A DNA stretch of 64,000 nt. Source: Lamellibrachia columna (Eukaryota > Annelida > Polychaeta > Sabellida > Siboglinidae). Numbering within the stretch: the stretch's first letter is position 1; every line of letters begins with the position of its first letter. A model generated the notes under the pieces. It had not been told where the DNA came from, searched no databases, and saw only the letters and a program-made list of their open reading frames with translations. Location: NCBI GenBank assembly GCA_963662155.1, contig OY759261.1:44657556-44721555 (forward strand), in the 5' to 3' direction. A program made the position numbers and the translations under genes. This document shows positions 12,041-23,073 of the stretch, piece by piece.

Positions 12041-12448
12041 GTAAGTTTGTTTCGCCATTATGTTCATCTTACTCACTTTGTGCAATTTTTATGTTATCCT
12101 CTAAATGATAAGTTGTTGTGTATAGAGGTGTATATGTATTGTATGAGCATGCAGGCAACAGGACATTATCAGACTGTTTAATGGTCACATGTCACTGGGT
12201 TCTTCCATCACTGGTTATCTATTTTATATGAATAAGGCACGTATAAAGTAAACTTTTTGTTATATGACCAACTAGAGAGCATATGTTGTGAAGTAAATTC
12301 TGTTGTGTGGACAACACCAAATGACTAACTCAATGAATGACTTACTTTTTTCTCAATAAACAGAACATTGGATGCATCAACTGTGAAAGGTTATTGATAC
12401 AACTGCAAGTGGTATTTCAACAAAATAGTTGTATTAGTCTGTATAATA
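12041..12448. other. Kinase intron, nothing recognised
   Basis: No repeat or coding signal that I could support. Confidence 0.5.
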
Positions 12449-13640
12449 AGTGATCTGTAACACTACTATTATAGTTTCCGCTGGTGATACCAGTCAGCAT
12501 GCTGTTTACAACGGCGCATAACATGGCAACATTTACGTACAAACAGCTGCATAAACAATTGACCAATGAGATAAGAGTGTGTGAAGAAAATTAAGAAGAT
12601 CCTCGCTTTGTTTGATCAGAAAGAAAGTATTTGTGAATGCGGATAATGAAAGTTTTTCTGATGGTCTGACTTGGAACAAACCATTCATCATTGGCATCCA
12701 TATAACTTGAAAGATAATGAAGCTGCACCTTGAGTGACACTCAATATTCTGCACAGCATATGCTGTGAGTGAAATGTCTGATCTTTGAATGGCAGTCTGT
12801 GTTATTGATGGTATAGGTGTAGACAGTATGATGTAGAGGTGTGGTAGTTGTTGGGTTTTTGTCCGATGCTCTTTCTTCACCATACATCGTTCGTTTCTCC
12901 TTTCTTCTGCCTTCCTGGTACCACTCTGCGTAGCCTGTCACAAGTTATTGTGGTTTTCTGCAACAGACCCCCAGGACTCTCTGCTGATGTGTGCATATTT
13001 TACATCTCGCTTGTAATCATCCCTGACCCGCAGAGCAGGACAGCCGACACACCTTGCACCAGAGGCAGGCTCACCATGTAGAGGGTGTCCTTTGGAACAT
13101 GTTCACCTCTCATTGGGCAGGCAGGCCTGAGGCACTGGAAATGGAAGCTGTTAAGGTGGCACGCCTGCTTCGCATAAGTTGTCCTGGCATACCCGAAAAT
13201 AAATGTTTCTTTGCTGTTTCCCCCCGCCCTCCTGGCTAGCCTTGACTTGGAACAAACACCTTGATATCAACTGCTCCAGACACTTCCACTCTTTCAGGCC
13301 ATTAAACAAAGCAGATGTAATGCTGTTTCTTATTTCCACATTGAACCACATTTTTAAATATGCTTGCCCTATGTGGCATGCAACTCTGAAGACCAATCTA
13401 TATTTGTGTTATTACAGCTTACCAAATCATGGCACACGAAGCAGCAACTGAAACAGGTGGACTGCCAAACAATGAGGCAAAGTAGTTTGTGACTCTGTGT
13501 GTATATCTGTCTGTTCTCATATCTTGCTAAGTTTCGCGCGTATGGGGCTGACATTTTGTAGGCGTGTCCGGGGGTCCATTGCGATGGTTCGTACATTAAA
13601 AAAGTTTCTAATTTCCCCCGATTCCCCCAGTGATTTAACA
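12449..13640 (-). repeat. Left arm of a ~1.2 kb inverted repeat (unidentified element)
   Basis: This segment is the reverse complement, with scattered changes and small indels, of 20150-21340. Matching landmarks include AGCATGCTGTTTACAACG near 12498, a motif encoding LLNFLHTLLSHWSIVY on the minus strand, and GTAGGCGTGTCCGG near 13559. Broken minus-strand frames at 12533-12883 and 13151-13396 are shared by both copies, so an old protein-coding element is likely, but I do not recognise the protein. One end abuts CR1-like 3' sequence in each copy. Confidence 0.75.
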
Positions 13641-13717
13641 CGATTTAACAAGATTCCCATCCCAAACACCAAGTTCCAGATGGCAAGTGGACAAGGAAGC
13701 CATTGGCTTATCTAGGG

Positions 13718-13903
13718 TCATGATTCGGTAATACCAATTATGTGAGGGTCAATATCTTCTACCATAATGTTTAATTCGTTTTTCTTATCTACTATACTCC
13801 TAGCATTTAAACACACGCATCTATAACCTGCTTCAGACATGTTTTTTGGACATTTTGTTATTGGTTTATCTGTACTAGTGGCCTCTTGTCCTGCTTGAGG
13901 CAT
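13718..13903 (-). pseudogene. CR1 LINE ORF2 endonuclease N-terminus, copy 1
   Basis: About 61 residues start with MPQAGQEATSTDKPITKCP and end at HIIGITES, the beginning of an apurinic-endonuclease-like domain. The frame stops where the sequence jumps to the LINE 3' region. It is nearly identical to the copy at 15029-15235. Confidence 0.75.
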
Positions 13904-14059
13904 CTCTAAGTAATCCCCCTGCGCTTCTAGTTTAAATAGTGTTGACTACCAAAAATATTTGTTATGCTACCCATGCCACTGTCTACTGCTGCTGTGAATC
14001 CATCCGCAAATACTGCTGCCCCCTTTCCACTTAGATGAAGCCCGTCCTTCATGTACATA

Positions 14060-14629
14060 TCAGTCCTTCCAACAAAACTTCCCCACAAATCCCACTTTCT
14101 CTTCCCTACATAGCTTCTCGACTAGCATGTCAATTGCCATCCCCCGGCAATTTCGATATCTATGACCCCTCCTTCCTATTACTGGTAAAATCACTGACAG
14201 TATTACCTGCTTTAGTGTTCTGACCAAATTCCTGTATTTCCTAACTATGGCAGTTGTACCCTCCCTCTCTACGTTATTTGTCCCTACGTGTACTAAAATA
14301 GATCCACCCTTGCCCGAACCCATGATGTTTTCTACCCTCTCAGTTATCACCTCTATTTTGGCTCCAGGCAAGCAAACTACCACGTCATCTCCCTTGTTTA
14401 AGACTCTGTCGGTCTTCCTAACTATTGAGTCCCCCACAAACACCCTCACTCTCTTTCTCACCCCATCTATCACTGCCTCAGAATATCCAGTGGGTGGGGA
14501 TATTACAAAAGCACAAGTTGACATACAGATTACATATCTCGGAACAATAGTACATACAATTGTTAGCAAAGCTATATGTGTTTCGCTATGTGTGTTGCGA
14601 GTTACATGATCTACGTCAAACGTTTCCAT
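14060..14629 (-). pseudogene. CR1 LINE ORF1 C-terminal part with SGNH/esterase-like domain
   Basis: The 189-residue frame contains VFVGDSIVRKTD, followed about 55 residues later by VHVGTNN and then a VILSVILPVIG stretch. That order (GDS block, then GxN block) is the SGNH-hydrolase/esterase pattern known from ORF1 of several CR1-clade LINEs. The first ~30 residues are unlike the family and may be 5' flank. The C-terminal Asp/His block is not obvious, so a working esterase cannot be claimed. The upstream part of ORF1 is missing or in a repeat-rich leader. Confidence 0.65.
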
Positions 14630-14675
14630 ACAAGCGCTTCATGAATCCAGCAGTTGTAGATGATTTTTAAGGCAT

Positions 14676-14950
14676 GAAGTTATCATTGCCATTGCACTAC
14701 CAATACTTGACTGGGTAGTGCAATGTGTCATAAGTTATCATTGCCATTGCACTACCAATACTTGACTGGGTAGTGCAATGTGTCATAAGTTATCATTGCC
14801 ATTGCACTACCAATACTTGACTGGGTAGTGCAATGTGTCATAGGTTATCATTGCCATTGCACTACCAATACTTGACTGGGTAGTGCAATGTGTCATAGGT
14901 TATCATTGCCATTGCACTACCAATACTTGACTGGGTAGTGTGTCATAAGC
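14676..14950. repeat. 55-bp tandem repeat, five copies, each with a hairpin
   Basis: Five head-to-tail copies of a 55-base unit containing TTGCACTACC, a 12-base spacer and GGTAGTGCAA can each form a 10-bp stem. The last copy is slightly shortened. The array lies directly upstream (minus-strand sense) of the CR1 ORF1 fragment. Confidence 0.92.
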
Positions 14951-15004
14951 ACTTGCAGTGGTTGTCTTGTTGTCCCATGCAACGCCGGGTTGTTTGGCAT
15001 TTGG

Positions 15005-15290
15005 CATTTATACAAGGGAGCAATTGGCTTATCGAGAGTCTGTGTTGGCCCATGATTCGGTAATACCAATTATGTGAGGTTCAATATCTTCTACCATAAT
15101 GTTTAATTCGTTTTTCTTATCTACTATACTCCTAGCATTTAAACACACGCATCTATATCCTGCTTCAGACATGTTTTTTGGACATTTTGTTATTGGTTTA
15201 TCTGTACTAGTGGCCTCTTGTCCTGCTTGAGGCATCTCTAAGTACCCCCCCTGTGCTTCTAGTTTAGACAGTGGGCACGTGACAATATCT
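15005..15290 (-). mobile_element. CR1-type LINE, internally deleted copy 2
   Basis: This is a second copy of the endonuclease N-terminus (from about 15235 down to GITESWAN near 15050), joined directly to ACTCTCGATAAGCCAATTG of the LINE 3' region. The interior of ORF2 is absent, just as in copy 1. A frame reading through from 15361 continues upstream into unrelated sequence. Confidence 0.72.
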
Positions 15291-15579
15291 GCATGGAGCT
15301 TCTGTTCCATGACATTTGCATGCAGCAAACACCAGAGGAATAATTGATTGACACAGAACATGAAAGCCCAGAATTAAAGTGTATATTTTTGACAAGCAAT
15401 AACAGTTGAATTGTTCAAAAGCAGTGGCATGCAATATTAAGCAAATATATATACATTTATAAATGTGTATGTGCTTGTGCATAGCAAATGTGCTTACATG
15501 CGTACGTCCACGCATACATGCAGACTATTATATATTGACTTTTTTTCTTCTTGACTAACTGATAAAGAAACGTTTCCAG

Positions 15580-15683
15580 ATGATGCTGTCAGTCGAGATC
15601 CAATATTCCGGGAAACTGTGGACCATCAGCCTGTTGAGGAAGTAATTCCACCAGCTGAGATTCCAGCTACAGTTGAGGAACTG
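15580..15683 (+). CDS. NIK/TPL2-like protein kinase, tail exon
   Basis: The exon is 104 bases, phase 1 in and phase 0 out, acceptor CGTTTCCAG, donor GTGAGC. It encodes a Pro/Glu-rich tail (IFRETVDHQPVEEVIPPAEI). It was assigned because the phase completes the split codon of the 12040 donor and stays open to a clean donor. The distance to the previous exon (3.5 kb) is filled by repeats and LINE copies. Confidence 0.7.
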
Positions 15684-16029
15684 GTGAGCCAGGGAGGGAT
15701 TTACTCTTAATTAACTGGCTAAGGAAACGTGGAAATGCAAATACTGTCGTAGTTGTATTGTACATACAAACCTCAAGTGGAAAGTATGTACATTTCTTTT
15801 ATCTGCCTTGTTCTCTCTGAAAATCCATTGGCAGTTTAAAATAGTGAAAATTTCCCAGGACAGTTCGTTTTCATTTTAAAATGGTTATTTTGACGTATCC
15901 AAACTATTTTTACCTATGTAGAACTTTCCGTCGTCTTCTCAAGGCGACGTCATCAGTACTAATGACGTTGAAATTCATACTGGAGACAACGTACTTCAGA
16001 TTTGGAGGAGAAATTTACCAGCAGAAGTT

Positions 16030-16200
16030 TGGGGGAGTCCAGTATCCCCGATTGTGGTGAACTTGTACATGGATGACTTGGAGCAAAAAATAATTGTCAC
16101 GGCCCCAGAAGATTGAAAGCCAAGGAACTGGAAGCTTTATGTGGATGATGTCATTTGTCTAATGCACACAGGCAAGGCTGAGGAATTACAACAGCTCACA
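16030..16200 (+). pseudogene. Penelope-like reverse transcriptase remnant
   Basis: In the frame from about 16030 the translation reads GSPVSPIVVNLYMDDLE, then a TGA stop at about 16113, then PRNWKLYVDDVICLMHTGK. GSPVSP and the YVDD box are core RT motifs of this class. The in-frame stop and the loss of upstream domains show that it is dead. Confidence 0.72.
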
Positions 16201-16289
16201 AAAACGGTTATGTACAGGTGTGAGACGATAAGTTCCCAGGAAGGGGACAAGAAGGAAGAGGAAGAATACTTATTAAAATGAGCCCTTAG

Positions 16290-16619
16290 ATGGTGCGGCT
16301 ATCTGTCCTGGGTCCTGAACAATTAGATGAAAAACAAGAAGAGAAAAACAGCAGACAAGAGAAAAAAGGAAAAAACTACAGAAACCAGGTTGTCATCCCA
16401 TACGTAGGTGTTTCACTGAGGGGCAAACATGTCTTGAAGAAATACGGGGTGACCACTGCCATGCGTCCCCACACAACACTGAGACGTTTGTTGGTTCACC
16501 CAAAGGACAAAGTAGAACCAGAAGAACAAGATGAACTAGTCTACCAAATACTGTGTCAGAGTTGTGGCGCAGCCTACATAGGAGAGACAGGGAGATTGTT
16601 TAAGACAAGAAAGATGTAG
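16290..16619 (+). pseudogene. Penelope-like GIY-YIG endonuclease remnant
   Basis: The 109-residue frame ends in CQSCGAAYIGETGRLFKTRK, the signature start of the GIY-YIG domain found at the C-terminus of Penelope-type polyproteins. It is preceded by KKYGVTTAMRPHTTLRRLLV, the usual linker. It stops soon after, so the catalytic Glu/Asn part is lost. Confidence 0.72.
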
Positions 16620-16672
16620 AGAATGCACAAAAAGAACAGTACATGAGGAGCGAAAAGTAGTGGTTACAGTCC

Positions 16673-16704
<32 letters not shown>

Positions 16705-17526
16705 CAACACCAACAACACTGCCCTTACAGACCACACAACCAATGAAAACCGTATCATAGACTGGGAGGGGGTAAAGGTGGTATACAAGGAGTCACACTG
16801 AAGGAGATGACTTGTGAAAGAGGCCATATGGATACGAAGCCATCAACGAGGGCAGCTACGAATGTCCTCATGTGTACGAAGACGTCATCGAACGTCATTA
16901 GTACTGATGATGTCGCCTTGAGAAGACGACGGAAATTTCTACAAAGGTAAAAACAGTTTAGATATGTCAAAATAACCATTCCATTGGCTGTTATTTAAAA
17001 AAATACGTACATGTTAGTCCATTACCCACCTATTTTATTCTATTTTATCATGGCCAATTCCAGTTACTTAGACAACAATGATTAATGTCATCTAAGTGTT
17101 TAAATGGAGTGGAGTCAGTAATGTCGGAGTTCGAATCTTCTGCTTCCCATTTCGAAGCCTGGACACTTTCGCTCACTCAGCGTTGACCAAGTACACTCAG
17201 CTTTACAAATGAGTACCTGGCTATAAACAGTGGAGCACTTATGTGAACGAATAGCTTACACGTAGTAATTGAAGCATGGCTCAAATGTTTCCCAGATAAT
17301 TAGATGTTGGAATAAACAAATGGTGATGTGTACATCGGTTTGCACAGTATTTAGAACTGGACACCATGCTATATAAGAACATACTTTAATTAACGTATTT
17401 TAAATGCAGACATTTATAATTATAAACGGTTTGGTTTAGCAGAATCATCTTCCATTCTAGCTGGGTTGTTCTTGCAATTACCTTGACATCCAGCAAATTC
17501 ACAATTTACTCTGGCTCTTTCAGCAA

Positions 17527-17530
17527 TATG

Positions 17531-17626
<96 letters not shown>
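17527..17626. repeat. (GTGC)n microsatellite, about 25 units
   Basis: An uninterrupted run of GTGC/TGCG tetranucleotides ends only 26 bases before the AG of the last kinase exon, occupying the place of the polypyrimidine tract. Open frames on both strands here are repeat artefacts. Confidence 0.95.
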
Positions 17627-17653
17627 GCATACTTATATGTTGTGTGTTGCCAG

Positions 17654-17680
17654 ATTGATTCAGAGTCAGAGGAAGACTGA
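17654..17680 (+). CDS. NIK/TPL2-like protein kinase, terminal coding exon
   Basis: After GTTGCCAG the sequence encodes IDSESEED and a TGA stop (17678-17680), in phase 0 as required by the 15683 donor. An acidic Ser/Glu tail could be a CK2-type phosphorylation site. The exon is very short, so confidence is lower; reading through the 15684 donor would meet a stop within a few codons and is the alternative end. Confidence 0.55.
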   Translation: MDSESEED

Positions 17681-19599
17681 GCAGAACAAATCTCCAAGAC
17701 ATCGACACCACCTCGATATACGTATGTACTGTGTCTTGTTCAATATGTACGTGCGAGCGTGGCTGCTGGCTAGGGCATTCCAGCAGACCAAGCGCGCATG
17801 TAAATCCTTATGGTCCAACTGAAGCGATGGCGTAAAACAGCGCAGTTGCAACGAAACTGCTAGTCGCCAGTTGCAAAAATAAACCGCCAGTCTCCAGTTG
17901 CAAGAATAAACCGCCAGTCGCCAGTTGCAAGAATAAACCGCCAGTCGCCAGTTGACGAACCATACATCTGTTGATCTCGTCGTCTTGATGCCCGCAAATC
18001 TGTGGTGTTTTGCCGTGCTATTTGAAGCTTATGTCGCGCTGCCCCGTGGATCACGTGTTATGACATTTTTACGAGTCAGTGATACTAGTAACGGCAGTAT
18101 TTTAGTAGAATGTTTTAACAATATTTACATGATAGTATGATGGCTCTTTTAAATAGACGAACCATAATATTTTGTCATAATCATTAATCGAGCCATAATA
18201 TGTGATGACTTCTTTTACTGTGGGCGTGATGTCTATTTTAGCCCTAAATAAAAACTTTGATTTTCACACGACTATGTCTTACGTGTACTAGCACAATGTC
18301 TCCAGACGGGATAACTTGGGAGTTCATAAGTGACTGTCACGATAACAATATTAAAAAAATTTCACAGAAATATCCATCTATCCCATGGTACTTGGTGTTG
18401 CCAGTCAATATATTTATGGCTTCTGGGAATTTAACTCTCTAAATTGGGTACCCTGGGGCAACACAGCCCCTGGGGTAAGACGGCCCCGCATCACGTACGC
18501 AAAATATAAAACTGGACATCCCAAAGTCTAGTGCAAATTGAAGCTAACTGTTATCTTATACCCACCCCGAAAGTTCAGCAACACTAGTCAGACGTAATTA
18601 AATCATTGTTTTTTAACTTTTATATCGCCTATTATAATGCACTGATCTAATATTTTTCCAATGGTCAAATTGTGAAACTCGCTATATAACGGTGTAAATC
18701 ATGGACTTAATTGGTGACATGATAATATTGTTAATCAGTTGAGAGGTCAAACAATACAGAATGGGCAATAGTATGTTGTGTTTTGTATAAGATACATGTT
18801 GTGTCCCCATGCATGCGGGGCAAGACGGTTCCCATGTCTTATTCCACACGCACATGGTCACAATGTATCAAATATATTACACATGACCAGTTATCTTTAA
18901 TATATTATGAACCTAGCATATTTTACGTTCTTGTAGGTTGTAATTATGATGAAATATTATTAAACCAATATTATATTATGTATGAATTGCAAGGTATGTA
19001 TTATATTTTAACCCCAATTTAAATTTAACAACCATAATGACCTGATATAATTACTATCATAACATTTGCATATATACCTTTTAATGTCAGGCAATAGTTC
19101 GTTCATATAAACGAAAACCACGGGGGAGGGGGTTATAGACCGTGTTGCCCCAGGCACGGGACCGTCTTGGACTAGTGTAAATATGTATAATCACGATGTA
19201 TTGGTGCGTACCGAGTATAGAGTACCGAGTATAGAGTACTGAGTATAGAGTACCGAGTATAGAGTACCGAGTATAAGCACAGACGCCCTTTGCCTTTATT
19301 TGGTCTATAAAGAGACCGCCGATAAAATTATCCCTATTTTATCTCCGCATAGAAACGTTTTCTCTACTATCCGCCACACTTGAAACCCACTATTTGTTAT
19401 ATAAGACGATAGGACCTAATAAATAATGTGCGATGTGTTAAATAAGTATTCAGACCTAGACCTTAGGCGCTTATTTGCTACGCATGCCTAAAACGAAGAC
19501 GTAGAAACAAACCCTTTTAATTTAGCTGATATAAATTGTAATTACTATAACGTTCACCATAATATCATGCTTCCTGATAAATATTGTCATATACACTTT
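17681..19599. other. Downstream region of the kinase gene, no further gene
   Basis: It contains AATAAA motifs at several sites within 17875-17940 that could serve polyadenylation. At 17862-17955 there are about four copies of a ~26-bp repeat (CGCCAGTCGCCAGTTGCAAG type). At 19206-19275 a 14-bp repeat (ACCGAGTATAGAGT) occurs five times. GGGGCAACAC patches in opposite orientation near 18455 and 19140 may be ends of an old transposon, but no target duplication was found. Confidence 0.5.
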
Positions 19600-20150
19600 C
19601 AGTAATGTATGAACCATCCCAGTGGACCCCCGGACACAAGATTTAACACGATTGCCATCCCAAACAACAAGTTCCAGATGGCAAATGGACAATGAAGCCA
19701 TTGGCTTATCGAGAGTCCAACAATTTTATCATCTATGTGTAGCCCGCCCTTATCAGATGTCTGCCAATTCTATTTTTAAACATATTAACACAATCATTTG
19801 GCAGTTTGTTCCATTCATTTATCACCCTCTGCGAGAAAGAGTACTTTCTCATATCCAGCCTACACTGTTCCTTAGCTAATGCTGCTTTGTGTCCTCTGGT
19901 TCTACTGCCTTCTTTAAGTTTGAAGAACATATTCCTATCAACATCCTCATAACCGTTCACTATTTTAAACACTTCTATGTGGTCTCCTCTTAGTCTCCTG
20001 GTCTCTAGTGTTGTCAAACTACATTGTAACGCATACAAAATGTCAACCCCATACAGGCATAGCGTTGCTAACAATTGTACGTACTATTGTGCTGAGTTAC
20101 GTAATCTGTATGTCAAACTTCCACGTAGGTGCCTTTGTAATATCCCCACC
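19600..20150 (-). mobile_element. CR1-type LINE, 5'-truncated 3' end
   Basis: This holds the last ~114 codons of ORF2 plus the 3' region. The minus-strand frame 19733-20074 reads LETRRLRGDHIEVFKIVNG, then RLDMRKYSFSQRVINEWNKL and ends NMFKNRIGRHL. This is the well-conserved C-terminus of CR1/L2-clade RT proteins. It is followed by the same 3' sequence found next to the two deleted copies. 5' truncation is the usual result of incomplete target-primed reverse transcription. Confidence 0.82.
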
Positions 20151-21340
20151 CACCGGGGGAATCGGGGGGAATTAGAATTTGTTTAATGTACGAACCATCC
20201 CAATGGGCATCCGGACACGCCTACAAAATTTCAGCCAAACTACTTTGTAGTATAGATGTACACAAATCCTTTGGTTGGTTTCGTGGTTTTGTAAATCTGC
20301 CACATGGTTTCAGTTTCTGCTTCTGTGCCATAATTTGGTAAACTGTACCTGTCATCTAATAATGCAAATATGGATTGGTCTTCAGAGTTGCAGGCCACAT
20401 AGGGCAGCCATATTTTAAAAATGTGGTTCAATGTGGAAATAAGAAACAGCATTACAACTGCTTTTTTAATGGCCTGAGAGAGTGGAAGTGTCTGGAGCAG
20501 TTAATGTCGAGGTGTTTGTACCAAGTCAAGGCTAGCCAAGAGGTCGAGGGTAAACAGCAAGGAAACATTTAGGTTCATGTATACCTTATGACAACTTATG
20601 CGAAGCAGGCGTGCCGCCTTAACAGCTTCCATTTCCAGTGCCTCAGGCCTGCCTGCCCCATGAGAGGTGAACATATTCCAAAGGACACCCTCTACATGGT
20701 GAGCCTGCCTCTGGTGCAAGGTGTGTCGGCTGTCCAGCTCTGCGGGTCATGGATGATTACAAGCGAGATGTAAAATATGCACACATCAGCAGAGAGTCCT
20801 GGGGGTCTGTTGCAGAAAATCACAATAACTGGTGACAGGCTATGCAGAGTGGTACCAGGAAGGCAGAAGAAAGGAGAAACGAACTATGTAAGATGAAGAA
20901 AAAGCATCGGAGAAAAGGCCATCAACTACCACACCTCTACATCAAACTGTCTACACCTGTACCATCAATAACACAGACTGCCATTCAAAGATCGGACATT
21001 TTACTCACAGCATATGCTTTGTGGAATATTGATTGTCACTCAAGGCACAGCTCCATTATCTTTGGAGATAATATTATATGGATGCCAATGATGAATGTTC
21101 CATGTCGGACCATCAGAAAAATTCATTATCCGCATTCAACATCCCTGCTGACAAATACTTTCTTTCTGATTAAACAAAGTGAGGATCTTCTTAATTTTCT
21201 TCACACACTCTTATCTCATTGGTCAATTGTTTATGCAGCTGTTTGCACGTAAATGTCGCCATGTTATGTGCCGTTGTAAACAGCATGCTGACTGATATCA
21301 CCAACGAACATGTAAGTGGAAACTATAATAATAGTGTTAC
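20151..21340 (+). repeat. Right arm of the ~1.2 kb inverted repeat (unidentified element)
   Basis: Plus-strand counterpart of 12449-13640. Its best-preserved frame (20842-21252) ends in the same LLNFLHTLLSHWSIVYAAVCT stretch as the left arm. No family recognised. The two arms enclose the last two kinase exons. Confidence 0.75.
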
Positions 21341-21356
21341 AGATCACTGTACAGCG

Positions 21357-22098
21357 CCCCTTACACTCCCAAGCCTTCACATTCAACAGCGTCCCTTACA
21401 CTCCCCCGTCCTGCACACTCCACAGCTTCCTTTACACTCCCCCGTCCTGCACAATCAACAACGTCCCTTGCACTCCCCCGTCCTGCACAATCAACAACGT
21501 CCCTTGCACTCCCCCGTCCTGCACACTCAACAGCGTCCCTTACACTTCCCCGTCCTGCACAATCAACAGCGTCCCTTACACTCCCCCGTCCTGCACAACC
21601 AACAACGTCCCTTACACTCCCCCGTCCTGCATACTCAACAGCGCCACTTACATTCCCCGATCTTGCACACTCAACAACGTCCCTTACACACCCCGTCCTG
21701 CACAATCAACAGCGTCCCTTACACTCCCCCGTCCTGCACACTCAACAGCGTCCCTTACACTCCCCCGTCCTGCACACTCAACAGCGTCCCTTACACTCCC
21801 CCGTCCTGCACAATCAACAACGTCCCTTACACTCCCCCATCCTGAACACTCAACAGTGTCCCTTACACTCCTCCGTCCTGCACAATCAACAACGTCCCTT
21901 ACACTCCCCCGTCCTGCACACTCAACAGCGTTCCTTACACTCCCCCGTCCTGCACAATCAACAACGTCCCTTACACTCCCCCGTCCTGAACACTCAACAG
22001 TGTCCCTTACACTCCCCCGTCCTGCACAATCAACAACGTCCCTTACACTCCCCCGTCCTGCACACTCAACAGCGCCCCTTACACTCCCCCGGCATGTA
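21357..22098. repeat. 36-bp minisatellite, about 20 copies
   Basis: Tandem copies of CCTTACACTCCCCCGTCCTG plus CACAATCAACAACGTC. Because 36 is a multiple of three, the unit stays open in several frames on both strands, giving long false ORFs such as 21316-22209. No evidence of a real gene. Confidence 0.95.
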
Positions 22099-22627
22099 CA
22101 ACCAACAGCGCACAGATCCCAAGTAATTGCCCCTTTATGTAGGGCCAAACTCTGTTTCCCTGACGGTAGAGGCGCTCCGATTGCTAATGGGAGATTGGTC
22201 CACACTTAATAAAGGCTACCACTTCCTCCCCTGGACACTATGTCACCCACCATTATTCGAGATGCCTTGTGCAAAACTTACGCCTTGGACAATCCACAAT
22301 ACTAAACCCAATAATTCACTCTTAGGAACAAGTCAGAGCTAGTCGTAACGTCGTCGGCAAAGCATAATAAATCCATTCGGACTGGTGTTATGGTAAACTC
22401 CCTATATATGATATTATAATAACCTCATCCGGATAAGTGTTATTTTTTGTGATCGACACGAACTTATCCAACAATTTTCATTGGGGAGGGGACGGAGGCG
22501 GGGGGCAACAATCTTTAACGCCAATCGATGTGCGCTCGTGGTAGCGAACTTGTCAATCACCTGGTGGACGATTAAGCAAGTATTCCTATGCAATGGGAAG
22601 ATTGAAAGTGGATGAAAAGGGGGTCCC
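22099..22627. other. Unique DNA flanking the Gypsy element
   Basis: No gene or repeat recognised. It ends in GGGGGTCCC directly at the Gypsy 3' LTR. Confidence 0.5.
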
Positions 22628-22746
22628 TGTTATGTCTTTGTAATCAAACACAATTGACTTAACTGAACACGCACATTTATTCTTCCTCGTACAACGCGCA
22701 CAACACACACCGTCCTCGTCTCAACTCGCATTACTCGAACACTACA
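22628..22746 (-). repeat. Gypsy-1 3' LTR
   Basis: 119 bp matching 62609-62727 at all but about eight positions. Very short for a Gypsy LTR. The adjacent internal side has a purine-rich tract, which marks this as the 3' LTR. Confidence 0.9.
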
Positions 22747-23073
22747 TTTCCTTCCTCCGTTAAACGTATATTTTCAACACGCAGTTAACAACTTAGACTA
22801 CTGGCATGTACTACACAGCTAGTTTAACAAATTCAATCGCAATTATCGAGCCTTCAGCTTCCAAGCTAGTTACTAGAGTCCACATGTTGTCCATTTAAAG
22901 TCCAAAACACATTTGCTAATTAAGGTCCAAACATATTTGCCACTAGGCTTTTATAGCATTTACCTGAGGGCGCAAGGCTCACATCAGTATCTGACGTGCA
23001 TACTTTATTTCACTACATAGTCTTGGTACTTCACAGGTACCTTCACCAAACGTTTCGACCTCGTTCGATGCGG

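Larger units (their letters stand above)
13641..14629 (-). mobile_element. CR1-type LINE, internally deleted copy 1
   Basis: On the minus strand this contains the end of ORF1, the first ~60 codons of ORF2 (endonuclease start, with CLNARSIVDKKNELNIMVED and GITES) and then, with no reverse transcriptase, the LINE 3' region (GATAAGCCAATGGCTTCC, TTTGGGATGG). The same 3' region follows a proper RT C-terminus at 19600-20074, so the RT has been deleted here. It lies in the intron between kinase exons 12040 and 15580. Confidence 0.75.
15879..16981 (+). mobile_element. Penelope-like element with inverted terminal repeats
   Basis: A ~91-bp sequence at 15879-15969 recurs in reverse complement at 16891-16981; both contain the CGTCGTCTTCTCAAGGCGAC motif or its complement. 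Between them are pieces of a Penelope-type reverse transcriptase and a GIY-YIG nuclease. Inverted flanking repeats are known for Penelope-like elements. The copy is short (~1.1 kb), so most of the RT is missing. It sits in the last kinase intron. Confidence 0.75.

Noticed and set aside
17483..17822. Frames with RACV/HART repeats on both strands
   Set aside because: Translation of the GTGC microsatellite.
18449..19160. Transposon bounded by GGGGCAACAC patches
   Set aside because: Inverted match is short and no target duplication is visible.
21316..22209. Long open frames on both strands (up to 297 codons)
   Set aside because: They follow from a 36-bp tandem repeat, whose length is a multiple of three; no family features.
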